Origin: an uncultured Chloroflexota bacterium
GTDB taxonomy: Bacteria > Chloroflexota > Anaerolineae > Anaerolineales > Anaerolineaceae
Length of the DNA stretch: 64,000 nt
NCBI GenBank assembly: GCA_902786265.1
Contig: CADACE010000005.1
Location: 1-64,000 of the forward strand
Reading direction: 5' to 3'
The position numbers and the translations under genes were made by a program. This document shows positions 52,649-60,944 of this stretch, piece by piece; within the stretch, counting starts at the first letter, position 1; each line of letters begins with the position of its first letter. The notes beneath the pieces are model-generated. The model was not told the origin of the DNA. It saw nothing but the letters and a program-made list of their open reading frames with translations, and searched no databases.

Positions 52649-54331
52649 TCAGCGGTCAGGCGTATCTCCGACGGCTTTCTGAAGCAGCGGAGCGATATCG
52701 GCGAATTCCTCCGGAAGGATTTTCCTGATTTTCCGGTCGAAAGTCAAAAGTCCGTTCGTCTCGTCCTCCACATCCGAAACCTGCGTATAAATCGTCCCGC
52801 ATAAGCCCCGGGGGATCAGCGGAAGCACCTGTTCCAGATACAGCGCGCGCAGGTCGTCCCTGAACTTCTCCCGGTTCTCATATTTTCTGTAGCCATAGGT
52901 CTTTTCCCGATTGAAGCTGTGCTCCGGGATCTTATAGCTCCACCCGCCGATCTCAGACAGCAGCAGAGGCAGGTCACTCTTTCCGGCATGAAGCTTCCGG
53001 AAGTAAATATGAAGGCTTTCCACATCACTTTTTTGCTGCCGGAACCATCCCGATGTGCTGTCAACAAAGCGGGAACCATCCAGAGACTTCAGCCTGTCAT
53101 AAGCGTCATCGGCGCAAAACTGCCCCCAGCCTTCGTTGAATATGGTCCACAGGCAGATACAGGGATGATTGCCAAGCTGCTCCACAGTTCTTTCCATTGC
53201 TCCGAGAAAATTGGAACGTGCTTCAGCGTCAGGGTTAAGGTTCCGGTCATCTCTGCTGAGGAGACCGATCGTCGGAAGCACCGTATCACGGAAATAATGA
53301 TACTCGCCGCAGTTCACCATATCCTGAAAGACGATCATCCCCAGCCTGTCGCAGTCATAATAATACTGCTCCTGCTCGATTTTGATATGTTTACGCAGCG
53401 TGTTGAATCCCAGCGCTTTCATAGCCATGATATCCCGCTCAAAGCCCAGGGAATCTGCCGGCGTATAGAGTCCGTCGCTCCAATATCCCTGATCCAGCAG
53501 ACCATGGAAAAAATAAGGTTTCCCGTTGAGACACAGACGGAGAAGGCCGTTCACGCTCTCCACAGTAAGTGTCCGCAGCGCGAAATAGGAGCTGATCTGA
53601 TCTTCTCCGGCCCGGATCTCAAAATGATAAAGGAACGGGTCCTCCGGACTCCAATATCTGGGGTTCTCCGGAGCGACCCGGACGGAACCGTTCCGGACAG
53701 GCAAAGCTTTCTCCCCGAGAAGAAGCGTTCCGGTATCGATCCCTTTGATTTGGATTTCCGCCCAATCCGAACCTGTACGGATGGAAAGCGACCGGATATA
53801 ACGTTCCGGGACCGGTTCCAGCCAGACCGTCTGCCAGATACCCGAAACCGGCGTATACCACATACCGCCCCGGTCAATTTTCTGCTTGCCCCACGGGTGC
53901 TGATGGGAGACATCATTGATCACACGAACCGTCAGTTTATTTTCTCCCGGCAGAAGGTTTTCCGTGATATCCACGGAGAACGAAAAGAAGCTTTCTTCAT
54001 GACGGATCACCAGCTTTCCGTTCACGGAAACGTCCGCGATTCGGGAAACCGCGCCGAAATGAAGCAGGATCCTTTTGCCGGTCCAGCTTTCCGGAATGGC
54101 GAAGGTCCTTTCATAGACCATCTCCTGCCCATACTCGGGGATCCGGGGCATTTCTGAAAGCAGGCTTTCCGGGCAAAAAGGGACCCGGATATCCGCGCTC
54201 ATGTTTCCGAAGGTCAGTTTCCAGATACCGTTCAGACAAAGCCACTCTTTCCGCACCATCTGCGGGCGGGGATATTGATCCCACGGAATTTCACAGGGAT
54301 CAGAACCCGCTTCTGTTCGCAATCTTTCCAT
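52649..54331 (-). CDS. second compact GH2 glycoside hydrolase
   Basis: 560 residues. Jelly-roll domain (20-170; L-C-L-N-G-I-W-K near 31-38, T-P-V-S-G-I-W-Q-T-V-W near 160-170), an immunoglobulin-like domain, and TIM barrel with acid/base Glu400 in T-I-F-N-E-G-W-G and nucleophile Glu460 in L-L-S-E-I-G-G. Same layout as the GH2 at 35300-37027 but with a different active-site neighbourhood, so a different substrate is likely. ATG at 54331 has AAAGGA nine bases before it; the frame extends into the divergent nitroreductase promoter. Cytoplasmic. Not in the same operon as the first GH2. Confidence 0.9.
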   Translation of the reverse strand: MERLRTEAGSDPCEIPWDQYPRPQMVRKEWLCLNGIWKLTFGNMSADIRVPFCPESLLSEMPRIPEYGQEMVYERTFAIPESWTGKRILLHFGAVSRIADVSVNGKLVIRHEESFFSFSVDITENLLPGENKLTVRVINDVSHQHPWGKQKIDRGGMWYTPVSGIWQTVWLEPVPERYIRSLSIRTGSDWAEIQIKGIDTGTLLLGEKALPVRNGSVRVAPENPRYWSPEDPFLYHFEIRAGEDQISSYFALRTLTVESVNGLLRLCLNGKPYFFHGLLDQGYWSDGLYTPADSLGFERDIMAMKALGFNTLRKHIKIEQEQYYYDCDRLGMIVFQDMVNCGEYHYFRDTVLPTIGLLSRDDRNLNPDAEARSNFLGAMERTVEQLGNHPCICLWTIFNEGWGQFCADDAYDRLKSLDGSRFVDSTSGWFRQQKSDVESLHIYFRKLHAGKSDLPLLLSEIGGWSYKIPEHSFNREKTYGYRKYENREKFRDDLRALYLEQVLPLIPRGLCGTIYTQVSDVEDETNGLLTFDRKIRKILPEEFADIAPLLQKAVGDTPDR

Positions 54332-54366
54332 AACGCACAGTCCTTTTCGATTTACAGCCATCTCTC

Positions 54367-54396
54367 TTGTACTTTCACCATAAATAATGTTATCAT
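54367..54396 (+). promoter_or_regulatory. candidate promoter of the nitroreductase
   Basis: TTGTAC (54367-54372) and TATCAT (54391-54396), 18 bases apart, 80 bases before the ATG at 54476. Confidence 0.4.
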
Positions 54397-54475
54397 GGTT
54401 AAGGAAAGAAACCCGGTTTTCCGGAGAATCCACCCCGAAAATCAGCAAGGCGAAAACAAGAAAAGAGGGCACCCC

Positions 54476-55210
54476 ATGAACACTGTGATCCAACAACTGA
54501 TTCAGCGGAAATCAGTCCGTGTCTTTGAAGACCGGGAAATCAGCGAAGATATCGTTCAAATGATCCTGACGGCTGCTGTCAACGCGCCGACAGCGGGAAA
54601 TCAGCAGCTTTATACCATCCTGCGCATCACGGACCCGGAAATCAAAGCCCGGCTCAGCGAATCCTGTGACCACCAGCCGTTTATCGCGACAGGGAAACTG
54701 CTGCTGGTCTTTTGCGCGGATTGCCTCAAATGGTATGACGCCTTCCGTTATGCAGGATGTGATCCCCGCGATCCCGGAAAGGGTGACCTGGTGCTCGCCA
54801 TTGATGATGCCCTGATCGCCGCGCAAAACGCGGTGACTGCCGCTGAATCCCTCGGGATCGGCTCCTGCTATATCGGTGACATTATGGAAAATATCGAAAC
54901 CCAGCGCGAAATCCTGGGCCTGCCGGAGTATGTCTTTCCCACGGCAATGCTTGTCTTCGGATATCCGACAGAACAGCAGATGAACCGGAACAAGCCGCAG
55001 CGGGCAGACCTGAAATACATCGTTCAGGAGAACAGGTACCACCGGCACTCGCCTGATGAATTACAGCAGATGCTTTCGTCCAAAAGCGGGGAAAGACCCT
55101 ATGAAGAATGGATCAAGGCCTTCTGTGAGCGGAAATACAACTCCGGTTTTTCCCGGGAAATGACCCGTTCCGTCAGCGAGGCTCTCAAGCAATTCAGCGG
55201 CGGAGATTAG
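54476..55210 (+). CDS. nitroreductase-family flavoprotein
   Basis: 244 residues. FMN-binding nitroreductase motifs: R-K-S-V-R-V-F near 12-18, N-A-P-T-A-G-N-Q-Q near 38-46, A-E-S-L-G-I-G-S-C-Y-I-G near 121-132. The C-terminal extension with E-W-I-K-A-F-C-E-R-K-Y-N-S near 212 fits the NfsA/FRP-type group. It uses NAD(P)H to reduce nitroaromatics, quinones or other acceptors. The upstream extension (from 54275) overlaps the divergent GH2 and is rejected. GAGGG precedes ATG. Confidence 0.9.
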   Translation: MNTVIQQLIQRKSVRVFEDREISEDIVQMILTAAVNAPTAGNQQLYTILRITDPEIKARLSESCDHQPFIATGKLLLVFCADCLKWYDAFRYAGCDPRDPGKGDLVLAIDDALIAAQNAVTAAESLGIGSCYIGDIMENIETQREILGLPEYVFPTAMLVFGYPTEQQMNRNKPQRADLKYIVQENRYHRHSPDELQQMLSSKSGERPYEEWIKAFCERKYNSGFSREMTRSVSEALKQFSGGD

Positions 55211-55219
55211 AAAAAAAGG

Positions 55220-55256
55220 GCTCTGGCGGATTTTTTGATCTCTGCCGGAGCTTTTT
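55220..55256 (+). terminator. terminator of the nitroreductase gene
   Basis: An 11-bp stem (55220-55230 with 55241-55251) with two G-T pairs, followed by five T residues, ten bases past the stop codon. Confidence 0.8.
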
Positions 55257-55324
55257 CGGTTAGGTGCGGGAGCAGTCTTCCGGTCATCAATATGCCGTTT
55301 CCGCTGTCCCGAATTTCCCGTAAT

Positions 55325-56284
55325 TTATTCCCATTTTTCGGTCGGAGCGCCGCAATGAGGGCAGTTCGTATGCAGCCCGGCAACGAACTCACCATTGCAG
55401 TACTCGCATTTGGTAAGCTGAGGCTCAGCTTCAGCTGTGGGGCATTCTACCGCGTTCAGTCTCGGATCGTCCTCGGTTTTTGTTTTTAACACACTGATTA
55501 TTTTCTGTACTGCTATGAACACGGCATATCCCCCGGCAATAAAGAAAAATGCCAGGAAGACCAGATTTTTCAGCGGGAGCTTTCCTGCTTTTCCGCTGAT
55601 CGTATCAAAAGTTTTGATAACCGCAGCCGAGAGATCCCGGGGTTCGCTCTCCAGATTTTTCTGCATCAGTTTGGTAAACTCGTTTTCGAGATCGGTCGTG
55701 ATCATGCTTCCGCAGTCATCACCGATCATGCCTTCCCATGCCCAGGATTCTTTCCCGTCATCGACACAATATACGACGAGCCAGTGCTTTTCATCATCGA
55801 ATGTATTGACATAAAGTCTGTAAGAATAATCATGGATATCACCGCCCGGACCTGCAAGCTTATTATCGACGATCGTGTAAAATGCCGGGGTTACACCTGT
55901 TTTGTCCTGAAAGGCACGAAAAGTGTCTGCCATCTCCCTTTCTTCGCTTGTTGAAAGCAGCTGTGCCGAATCATTGATGATAATATCGGCTTCGTAGTCC
56001 ATCTCCAATTTATGCGGAAACGTAAATATTTGTGAAATCGCGAAATAAACACCGACTAAAGCCATGATGATATTCGTGAAAATGGCTTTGATCTTTTGGG
56101 TCCTCGCTTCATGAAGTGTTAATGGTTTCTCACTGTAATAATACTCAGGGGCACCGTTGCGGTAGTACACATACCTGTTTGCTCCGCGGTAATATCTATT
56201 CCCGTACCGCATATCAGATTTGCTGCTGCGGCTGCTGCCATGACTGCCGCCATGAGAACTTCCGCCTCCGCTTGAATGTGGCAT
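55325..56284 (-). CDS. TPM-domain membrane protein with C-terminal zinc ribbon
   Basis: 319 residues. A Ser/Gly/His/Tyr-rich disordered N-terminus (1-50), a membrane helix (about 65-85), a TPM (Psb32-like) domain opening near residue 100 with I-N-D-S-A-Q-L-L-S-T-S-E-E, a second hydrophobic segment (about 240-260) and a zinc ribbon C-E-Y-C...C-P-H-C near 295-312. TPM domains occur in proteins with a presumed phosphatase fold. AAAGGAG precedes ATG 56284; the frame opens at 56377 inside an upstream gene region. It lies 70 bases downstream of the oxidoreductase gene. Function unknown. Confidence 0.82.
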   Translation of the reverse strand: MPHSSGGGSSHGGSHGSSRSSKSDMRYGNRYYRGANRYVYYRNGAPEYYYSEKPLTLHEARTQKIKAIFTNIIMALVGVYFAISQIFTFPHKLEMDYEADIIINDSAQLLSTSEEREMADTFRAFQDKTGVTPAFYTIVDNKLAGPGGDIHDYSYRLYVNTFDDEKHWLVVYCVDDGKESWAWEGMIGDDCGSMITTDLENEFTKLMQKNLESEPRDLSAAVIKTFDTISGKAGKLPLKNLVFLAFFFIAGGYAVFIAVQKIISVLKTKTEDDPRLNAVECPTAEAEPQLTKCEYCNGEFVAGLHTNCPHCGAPTEKWE

Positions 56285-56354
56285 ATAAGGCTCCTTTCTC
56301 CCGCTTTCTTCAATTTTCAGATAATACAAATTGTAACATATCAGAGTCTGTGAT

Positions 56355-57449
56355 TCACATCCACTTTTGCCGCTCACTGCTTACAGGTCTGCCTGTTTCT
56401 TCTGATTTTTTCATCAGGATCGACATATACGCATCCTGAAGGGCTTCCCGCAGCGGGTATGGCGCTTCCGCGGTGTCTTTGGCATATTCAGCAGTTTTAA
56501 CCATGAGCTGCGCGGCTGCTGTTTCATCCTGGGAAAGGCCGCAAAGACCGAATACGGGCTTGTATAATTGTTTGCCCTGAAAATAAATCCCTGTTACTTC
56601 CTCCGTAAATTCCGGGTTGGGGTTGATAAAATCTCTCCCGATACGTCTGGTCTCGGTTTGCAGCTCAGCTTCCACAGCATCATTACCGGCATTCAGGTAA
56701 ACGACACGCCCGTCCGCGATCTCGCCTCTGACGCCCCTGAGTTTATAGGAGTTTCTGCGTATTTTTGAGTGATACTGTTCCGGATCAAAATCATAAAAAG
56801 CCGCTTTCCCGTTATCGAATTCAAATGTGGAAAGCACCCGCTTCTTTATCGCGATCCTGCCGTCCCTGATCTCCTCATAACGGTTTCGTGTTTCCGTCAC
56901 GGGAAATTCAAAGGCCTTCGCGGAAACGGTAAACGCTGTATCGGCAGGAATTCCCAGCAGCGCTCTCATGAGGCTTGCGCCGTGATATTCATGAGCCAGG
57001 GATATATTCAGGCAATCGGGCTCGCCGATAATACCGCTCCTGACAAGCTTCAGCAATGCGCTGTAACACGGGTAAAGGAGATACTGCTCGGCTGTTACAA
57101 GCTTCTGTCCCTGCTCATGACGCATCCAGAGTTCATTCAGTGTTTTGATATCCAAAGCCGCCGGAGTTTCGCAAAGGACCGGGAAGCCTCTGTCCATCCA
57201 GCGCATGGCCACTTCCGGACCGGAGCCCTTACTGACTGCGGCAACGACAAAGTCAGGGTCCGATGCTGCGCACTCATCTTCAGATACGGATGCCGGGATC
57301 CCGTAGGCGGAACGCATTTGTTCTGCCTTTTCTTCGCTCCGGCAATACATGGCACTCAGCTCAAACAAATCCGGCAGCGCTTTGGCAGCTCTGACATAAT
57401 ATTGGGCCCGCCAGCCGGAACCGATAATAATAAAACGGTATCTGCTCAT
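56355..57449 (-). CDS. Gfo/Idh/MocA-family oxidoreductase
   Basis: 364 residues. N-terminal dinucleotide-binding fold F-I-I-I-G-S-G-W-R-A-Q near 5-15, then E-T-P-A-A-L-D near 95-101 (the family E-K-P equivalent with Lys replaced by Thr), and the alpha/beta C-terminal domain. The absence of the usual Lys in the E-K-P motif is notable, since that Lys commonly takes part in catalysis. GGAAGGGAAG precedes ATG. Sugar or cyclitol dehydrogenase role is typical of the family; the substrate is not readable. Confidence 0.87.
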   Translation of the reverse strand: MSRYRFIIIGSGWRAQYYVRAAKALPDLFELSAMYCRSEEKAEQMRSAYGIPASVSEDECAASDPDFVVAAVSKGSGPEVAMRWMDRGFPVLCETPAALDIKTLNELWMRHEQGQKLVTAEQYLLYPCYSALLKLVRSGIIGEPDCLNISLAHEYHGASLMRALLGIPADTAFTVSAKAFEFPVTETRNRYEEIRDGRIAIKKRVLSTFEFDNGKAAFYDFDPEQYHSKIRRNSYKLRGVRGEIADGRVVYLNAGNDAVEAELQTETRRIGRDFINPNPEFTEEVTGIYFQGKQLYKPVFGLCGLSQDETAAAQLMVKTAEYAKDTAEAPYPLREALQDAYMSILMKKSEETGRPVSSERQKWM

Positions 57450-57658
57450 TTTTCTTCCCTTCCGTAAAGTATATTTCCATAATACGCGATTCGTATCCCG
57501 CATCTGTCTTTCGGGTCTAAAGGATTTTGTCCTTAAATTATCTCATAATATCGGCAGATCGAGTCCTTTTTCCGTGGAAAGGGGGCGGTTTATGACATAA
57601 AACGAAGCCGGTCCGCCATGACTTTGATCATCGTCATGCACTATACAACGATAAAACA

Positions 57659-57729
57659 GAGACGCACAAGAGGTCGGCTCTCTTGCTGCCGCGCAGCCGG
57701 CAAAAGAGAACCGCACTCCTGTGCGTCTC
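57659..57729. repeat. imperfect long hairpin
   Basis: Outer arms GAGACGCACA (57659-57668) and TGTGCGTCTC (57720-57729) match perfectly; an inner stem (CGGCTCTCTT with a mismatched partner) and a GCTGC/GCAGC tip follow. A short T-rich stretch lies beyond it on the minus strand. It could be a structured RNA, a remnant repeat or a weak leftward terminator. Confidence 0.55.
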
Positions 57730-57765
57730 ATAAGCAGGGATGAACAAGGAAAATCCGGCGCTGCA

Positions 57766-57819
57766 AAAAGCGGCCTGTTTTCATTGACTTATTATGAGTC
57801 AACAAAACAGGCCGCTTTT
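57766..57819 (-). terminator. terminator of the zinc-ribbon membrane gene
   Basis: Perfect 16-bp stem, AAAAGCGGCCTGTTTT (57766-57781) with 57804-57819, extended by an inner TTGACT/AGTCAA pair. On the minus strand it is followed by five T residues. Confidence 0.88.
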
Positions 57820-57854
57820 ATTCATTTGTTATGAGACAGACAATATCCGGTGTT

Positions 57855-58532
57855 TTACGAATTTTCAGGAAACCCGTGATAGGAAATAATGATTTTGCCA
57901 TTCTGAGGGTACCAGTCATCAGAAGAGACGGAGTCTCCGTCAATCGTGACAGACTCAACAGAGCCGTTCTTCCGGAAGATCCCCAGGCGCAGGTCGCCGA
58001 GGTTGATGAGCCGGATATCGCTGAAACCGTTAGCCTTCAGCGCATCCCGCACCGCGGTAAAATGCAGGTTTTCACAGTTCACCGCCTGGTCCGGCATCTT
58101 CGCGTAACCGGGACGGTTCCGGTTTTTCCTGTGTTTTCTCGTTCCGAGAGAAAGCATCAGCCATCCCCATACTCCGATCAGCATTCCAAAAACGATCATC
58201 ATATGGCCCCAATCATCACCATCTCTCGTTCCGGTACTGATCCTGATAAATCCGACAGTAAAAAGCAGGATGGTACAAAACAGCCAGACGAATGTCAGGA
58301 AGCGATGATGCTTCTCATCCTTTTCTTCCAGCTCGAGCTCTTTCATCATATACGCGCGGTCATTTTCCGCCTGTCTGATACCGGCTTCATCGATATTCCG
58401 GATGATATGTTCGTTCTCGTTATGGAGGAGTATCTTCGCACCGCAATAGGAACAGAAAGCCGTCTGCCGCCCTTCCTCAAACTGCAGCGCCGCCCCGCAG
58501 TCGGGGCATTTCACGGATATCAATCTGATCAT
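57855..58532 (-). CDS. zinc-ribbon membrane protein, larger relative of 47506
   Basis: 225 residues. Zinc ribbon C-P-D-C-G...C-S-Y-C-G at 9-31, a charged helix, two membrane helices (about 80-125), and a soluble C-terminal domain with beta-strand character. The ribbon and helix before the membrane resemble the protein at 47506-47904. AGGAGG precedes ATG 58532. Function unknown. Confidence 0.8.
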   Translation of the reverse strand: MIRLISVKCPDCGAALQFEEGRQTAFCSYCGAKILLHNENEHIIRNIDEAGIRQAENDRAYMMKELELEEKDEKHHRFLTFVWLFCTILLFTVGFIRISTGTRDGDDWGHMMIVFGMLIGVWGWLMLSLGTRKHRKNRNRPGYAKMPDQAVNCENLHFTAVRDALKANGFSDIRLINLGDLRLGIFRKNGSVESVTIDGDSVSSDDWYPQNGKIIISYHGFPENS

Positions 58533-58582
58533 TTTCCGCCTCCTGTTATATTGGATCTCACAGAAACAATATAACATATACA

Positions 58583-58618
58583 AACTGATTCCCGGTTTTC
58601 GAAAACCGGGAATCAGTT
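58583..58618 (-). terminator. perfect 36-base palindrome after frdB
   Basis: AACTGATTCCCGGTTTTC followed immediately by its exact complement, so the tip is tight. It lies 19 bases past the frdB stop and is followed leftward by TTTG and A+T-rich DNA, consistent with the end of the frd operon. Confidence 0.8.
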
Positions 58619-58637
58619 CAGAGGCGTTTCTCAGCGA

Positions 58638-59312
58638 TCATTTTCTGTTCAGCTTTGCCATGGAAGCAAGCGTCGGGATCTTCATCGGGCAGACATCCAT
58701 GCAGGAGAGTGATTTTGAACAGCCGCTTCCGAAATGTTCGCCGTAGACTTTCAGGATATCTTTTGCCCGCTCGCGGTTCCTGGCTGAAACAAGGTAGCAG
58801 TCATTCGCAAAAACCGCGCCGTAAAAGGTTTTCCCGTTCGTGTAATTCGGACAGACCTCAAGGCACAGTCCGCATTTCAGACACTTCGCCGCGTCATATT
58901 GATGCTGATGATCTTCGCTTCCCACGGGCTGATATTCACCGATAAAGACATTTTCCTGCTTCAGGTTCTCATGGATGGAGCTCCGGTCAACGATCAGGTC
59001 GTGGATCACGGGAAATTTTCGCAGAGGACGAAGGATGATGGTATCCCCTTTCAGATTACTCAGAAAAGTTTCACAGGCAAGGGCCGGCATCTCGTTGATC
59101 ACCATGGCACACCCGCCGCACATGCCCTGAAGGCAGGAGCATTCCCAACCGATCCTTGTGGTTTTTTCCCCGGCATCATTGATGATATCGTCGTTATAAT
59201 TCAGGTGATCCAGCATACCGGCCACTGAAATGTCATCCAGACCGTCATAATCGAATGATTCCCAGTAAGGCTCGGAATGCGGTGACATTTGGCGCAATAT
59301 TTTAATTTTCAT
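58638..59312 (-). CDS. fumarate reductase/succinate dehydrogenase iron-sulfur subunit
   Basis: 224 residues. The [2Fe-2S] ligands are Cys60, Cys65, Cys68 and Cys80, in a C-x4-C-x2-C-x11-C frame. Two further clusters are held by C-L-K-C-G-L-C-L-E-V-C-P and C-S-K-S-L-S-C-M-D-V-C-P, as in FrdB/SdhB. It passes electrons between the diheme membrane subunit and the flavoprotein. ATG 59312 has GGGAG nearby and overlaps the flavoprotein gene by 11 bases. Last gene of frdCAB. Confidence 0.95.
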   Translation of the reverse strand: MKIKILRQMSPHSEPYWESFDYDGLDDISVAGMLDHLNYNDDIINDAGEKTTRIGWECSCLQGMCGGCAMVINEMPALACETFLSNLKGDTIILRPLRKFPVIHDLIVDRSSIHENLKQENVFIGEYQPVGSEDHQHQYDAAKCLKCGLCLEVCPNYTNGKTFYGAVFANDCYLVSARNRERAKDILKVYGEHFGSGCSKSLSCMDVCPMKIPTLASMAKLNRK

Positions 59313-60936
59313 AGGATTTCTCCCTGTCCTGCCATACATGATAACTGCCGCTGTCAAAAGAAATCAGCGTGCTGCCGGAAAAGGCATCCAGGCACTGCGG
59401 ATAATCGGATCGATAGTGAGCCCCGCGGCTTTCCTTACGGGCTTCCGCACAGGTGATGGCAGCCCTTGCCAGGGTAAGGATCGCCTTCAGGCTGTAATTG
59501 GCATAAGCCGACACACTGCTGTCATACCGGATCTTTTCCGCGACCGAAAGATAATAATCGATCTCCCCGATACCCTTTTTCAGATCATCTTCATTCCGAA
59601 CAATGCCGAGATACTTATGCATGGTTTCCGCCAGCATGTCTCTTATATATATACCGGGGAATGAGCTTTTGGATCTGAACATCCGCGCAAGCGCTTCATT
59701 CTCATTTTCGATGGTCCGGCTGAAATCCGGAGAAATTCCCGATTTTGCCCTGCCGGATATATCATCGGCTGCGGTAAAACCGCTGTACACCGCTGCCAGC
59801 AGCGAGTTTCCGCCGAGACGGTTCGCTCCGTGATACATCGAAGCACATTCACCCACGGCATAAAGATTCCGGATGCTGGTCTCATGGTTCAGATGTACCG
59901 CCAGTCCGCCCATGAAAAAATGTACCGATGGCGCGACAGGAATGGGCTCTTTGGAAATATCGATGTTCCGGTATTTTCTGCATAAATCGGAAACTTCCGG
60001 AAGCCGCTTTTCAATAAGAGACTTATCAAGAAAGGATATATCCAGGTACACCTGGCTTTTCGCGGCATAAATCTCCCGGGAAACAACATCACGGGTCATA
60101 AGATTTCCGTTCGGACCGTATTTGTCCTCCATGAAATAGCCCCGTTTGCCGTTTTCCACGGTAAACAATCTGCCTCCCTCGCCCCGGACAGCTTCGGATA
60201 TGAGCATTCGCTTCTGTGCGGTTTCCAGTGTTGTGGGATGAAACTGGATAAATTCCAGATTCTTGAGCAGTGCTCCCTGCATAAAAAGCTTTCCCGCCGC
60301 GTATCCGTCGCATTGATTTGAACCGGTGGTTTTGCCGTAAAGTGTATTCTGTCCGCCTGTAGCCATAACAACAGCTTCCGCGAATACAGGTTCCAGTACC
60401 CTTTTCCGGTCATCAAACAGCAGCGCACCGTAACAAACGCCGTCCCTGATCAGCGCTGAATGGAATGATGTATGAAGAAGGCGGGTTATCATCCCCGCCG
60501 CCTCATATCGGCGTGCTTCCATAACAAACGCGGAAACGATTTGCTTTCCCGTGGCAGAGCCGCAGTAATGTGTCCGTTTATGAGACTGTCCGCCGAAAGC
60601 TCTTGTGAGCGGGCGGCCTTTTTCATCAACGGAGAATACCGTTCCGATTCCTTCCAGATAGCGGATGATTTCTCCCGCGTGAGAGCACAATCCCGTGACG
60701 GCATTCCTGCCTCCGAGCCATGCTCCTCCTTTCAGGGTGTCTTCAATATGGCAGTCAACCGAATCACCTTCTTCATGTTCATCTGTGACCGCATTGATAC
60801 CGCCTGCCGCCATCACGGATTGGGACCGTTCGGAGGGAAACGGAGAAACAAGCAATACCCGGACACCGAGCCCGGCACAGCGAACGGCACATGCCAGGCC
60901 GGAGATTCCGCTTCCGATGACCAATACTTCTTTCAT
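59302..60936 (-). CDS. fumarate reductase/succinate dehydrogenase flavoprotein without the covalent-FAD His
   Basis: 544 residues. FAD-binding G-S-G-I-S-G-L near 8-14; H-P-T-T-L, R-D-V-V-S-R and H-F-F-M-G-G supply the active-site His, Arg and His of the family. The conspicuous difference is near the FAD-linking site: R-S-Q-S-V-M-A-A-G-G at 37-46 has Gln39 where FrdA/SdhA normally has the His that binds FAD covalently (R-S-H-S/T-x-A-A-Q-G-G). FAD is therefore probably bound non-covalently. By analogy with E. coli FrdA variants lacking this His, the enzyme would keep fumarate reduction and lose succinate oxidation. ATG 60936 has GAGGCGGG before it. Confidence 0.94.
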   Translation of the reverse strand: MKEVLVIGSGISGLACAVRCAGLGVRVLLVSPFPSERSQSVMAAGGINAVTDEHEEGDSVDCHIEDTLKGGAWLGGRNAVTGLCSHAGEIIRYLEGIGTVFSVDEKGRPLTRAFGGQSHKRTHYCGSATGKQIVSAFVMEARRYEAAGMITRLLHTSFHSALIRDGVCYGALLFDDRKRVLEPVFAEAVVMATGGQNTLYGKTTGSNQCDGYAAGKLFMQGALLKNLEFIQFHPTTLETAQKRMLISEAVRGEGGRLFTVENGKRGYFMEDKYGPNGNLMTRDVVSREIYAAKSQVYLDISFLDKSLIEKRLPEVSDLCRKYRNIDISKEPIPVAPSVHFFMGGLAVHLNHETSIRNLYAVGECASMYHGANRLGGNSLLAAVYSGFTAADDISGRAKSGISPDFSRTIENENEALARMFRSKSSFPGIYIRDMLAETMHKYLGIVRNEDDLKKGIGEIDYYLSVAEKIRYDSSVSAYANYSLKAILTLARAAITCAEARKESRGAHYRSDYPQCLDAFSGSTLISFDSGSYHVWQDREKSYEN

Positions 60937-60944
60937 AGCCCGCC

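Larger units (their letters stand above)
57450..57854. other. gene-free gap with structured DNA
   Basis: 405 bases between two leftward genes. They contain the imperfect hairpin at 57659-57729 and the terminator at 57766-57819. A 62-codon leftward frame runs through the hairpin and is not supported. Confidence 0.6.

Noticed and set aside
52919..54157. 412-codon rightward frame inside the second GH2 gene
   Set aside because: The GH2 catalytic motifs on the opposite strand are intact; this frame is a shadow.
54332..54496. longer N-terminus for the second GH2 gene
   Set aside because: It would run through the promoter and start of the divergent nitroreductase and adds no conserved sequence.
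57543..57731. 62-codon leftward frame in the gap after the oxidoreductase
   Set aside because: It runs through the structured hairpin and has no ribosome binding site or family match.
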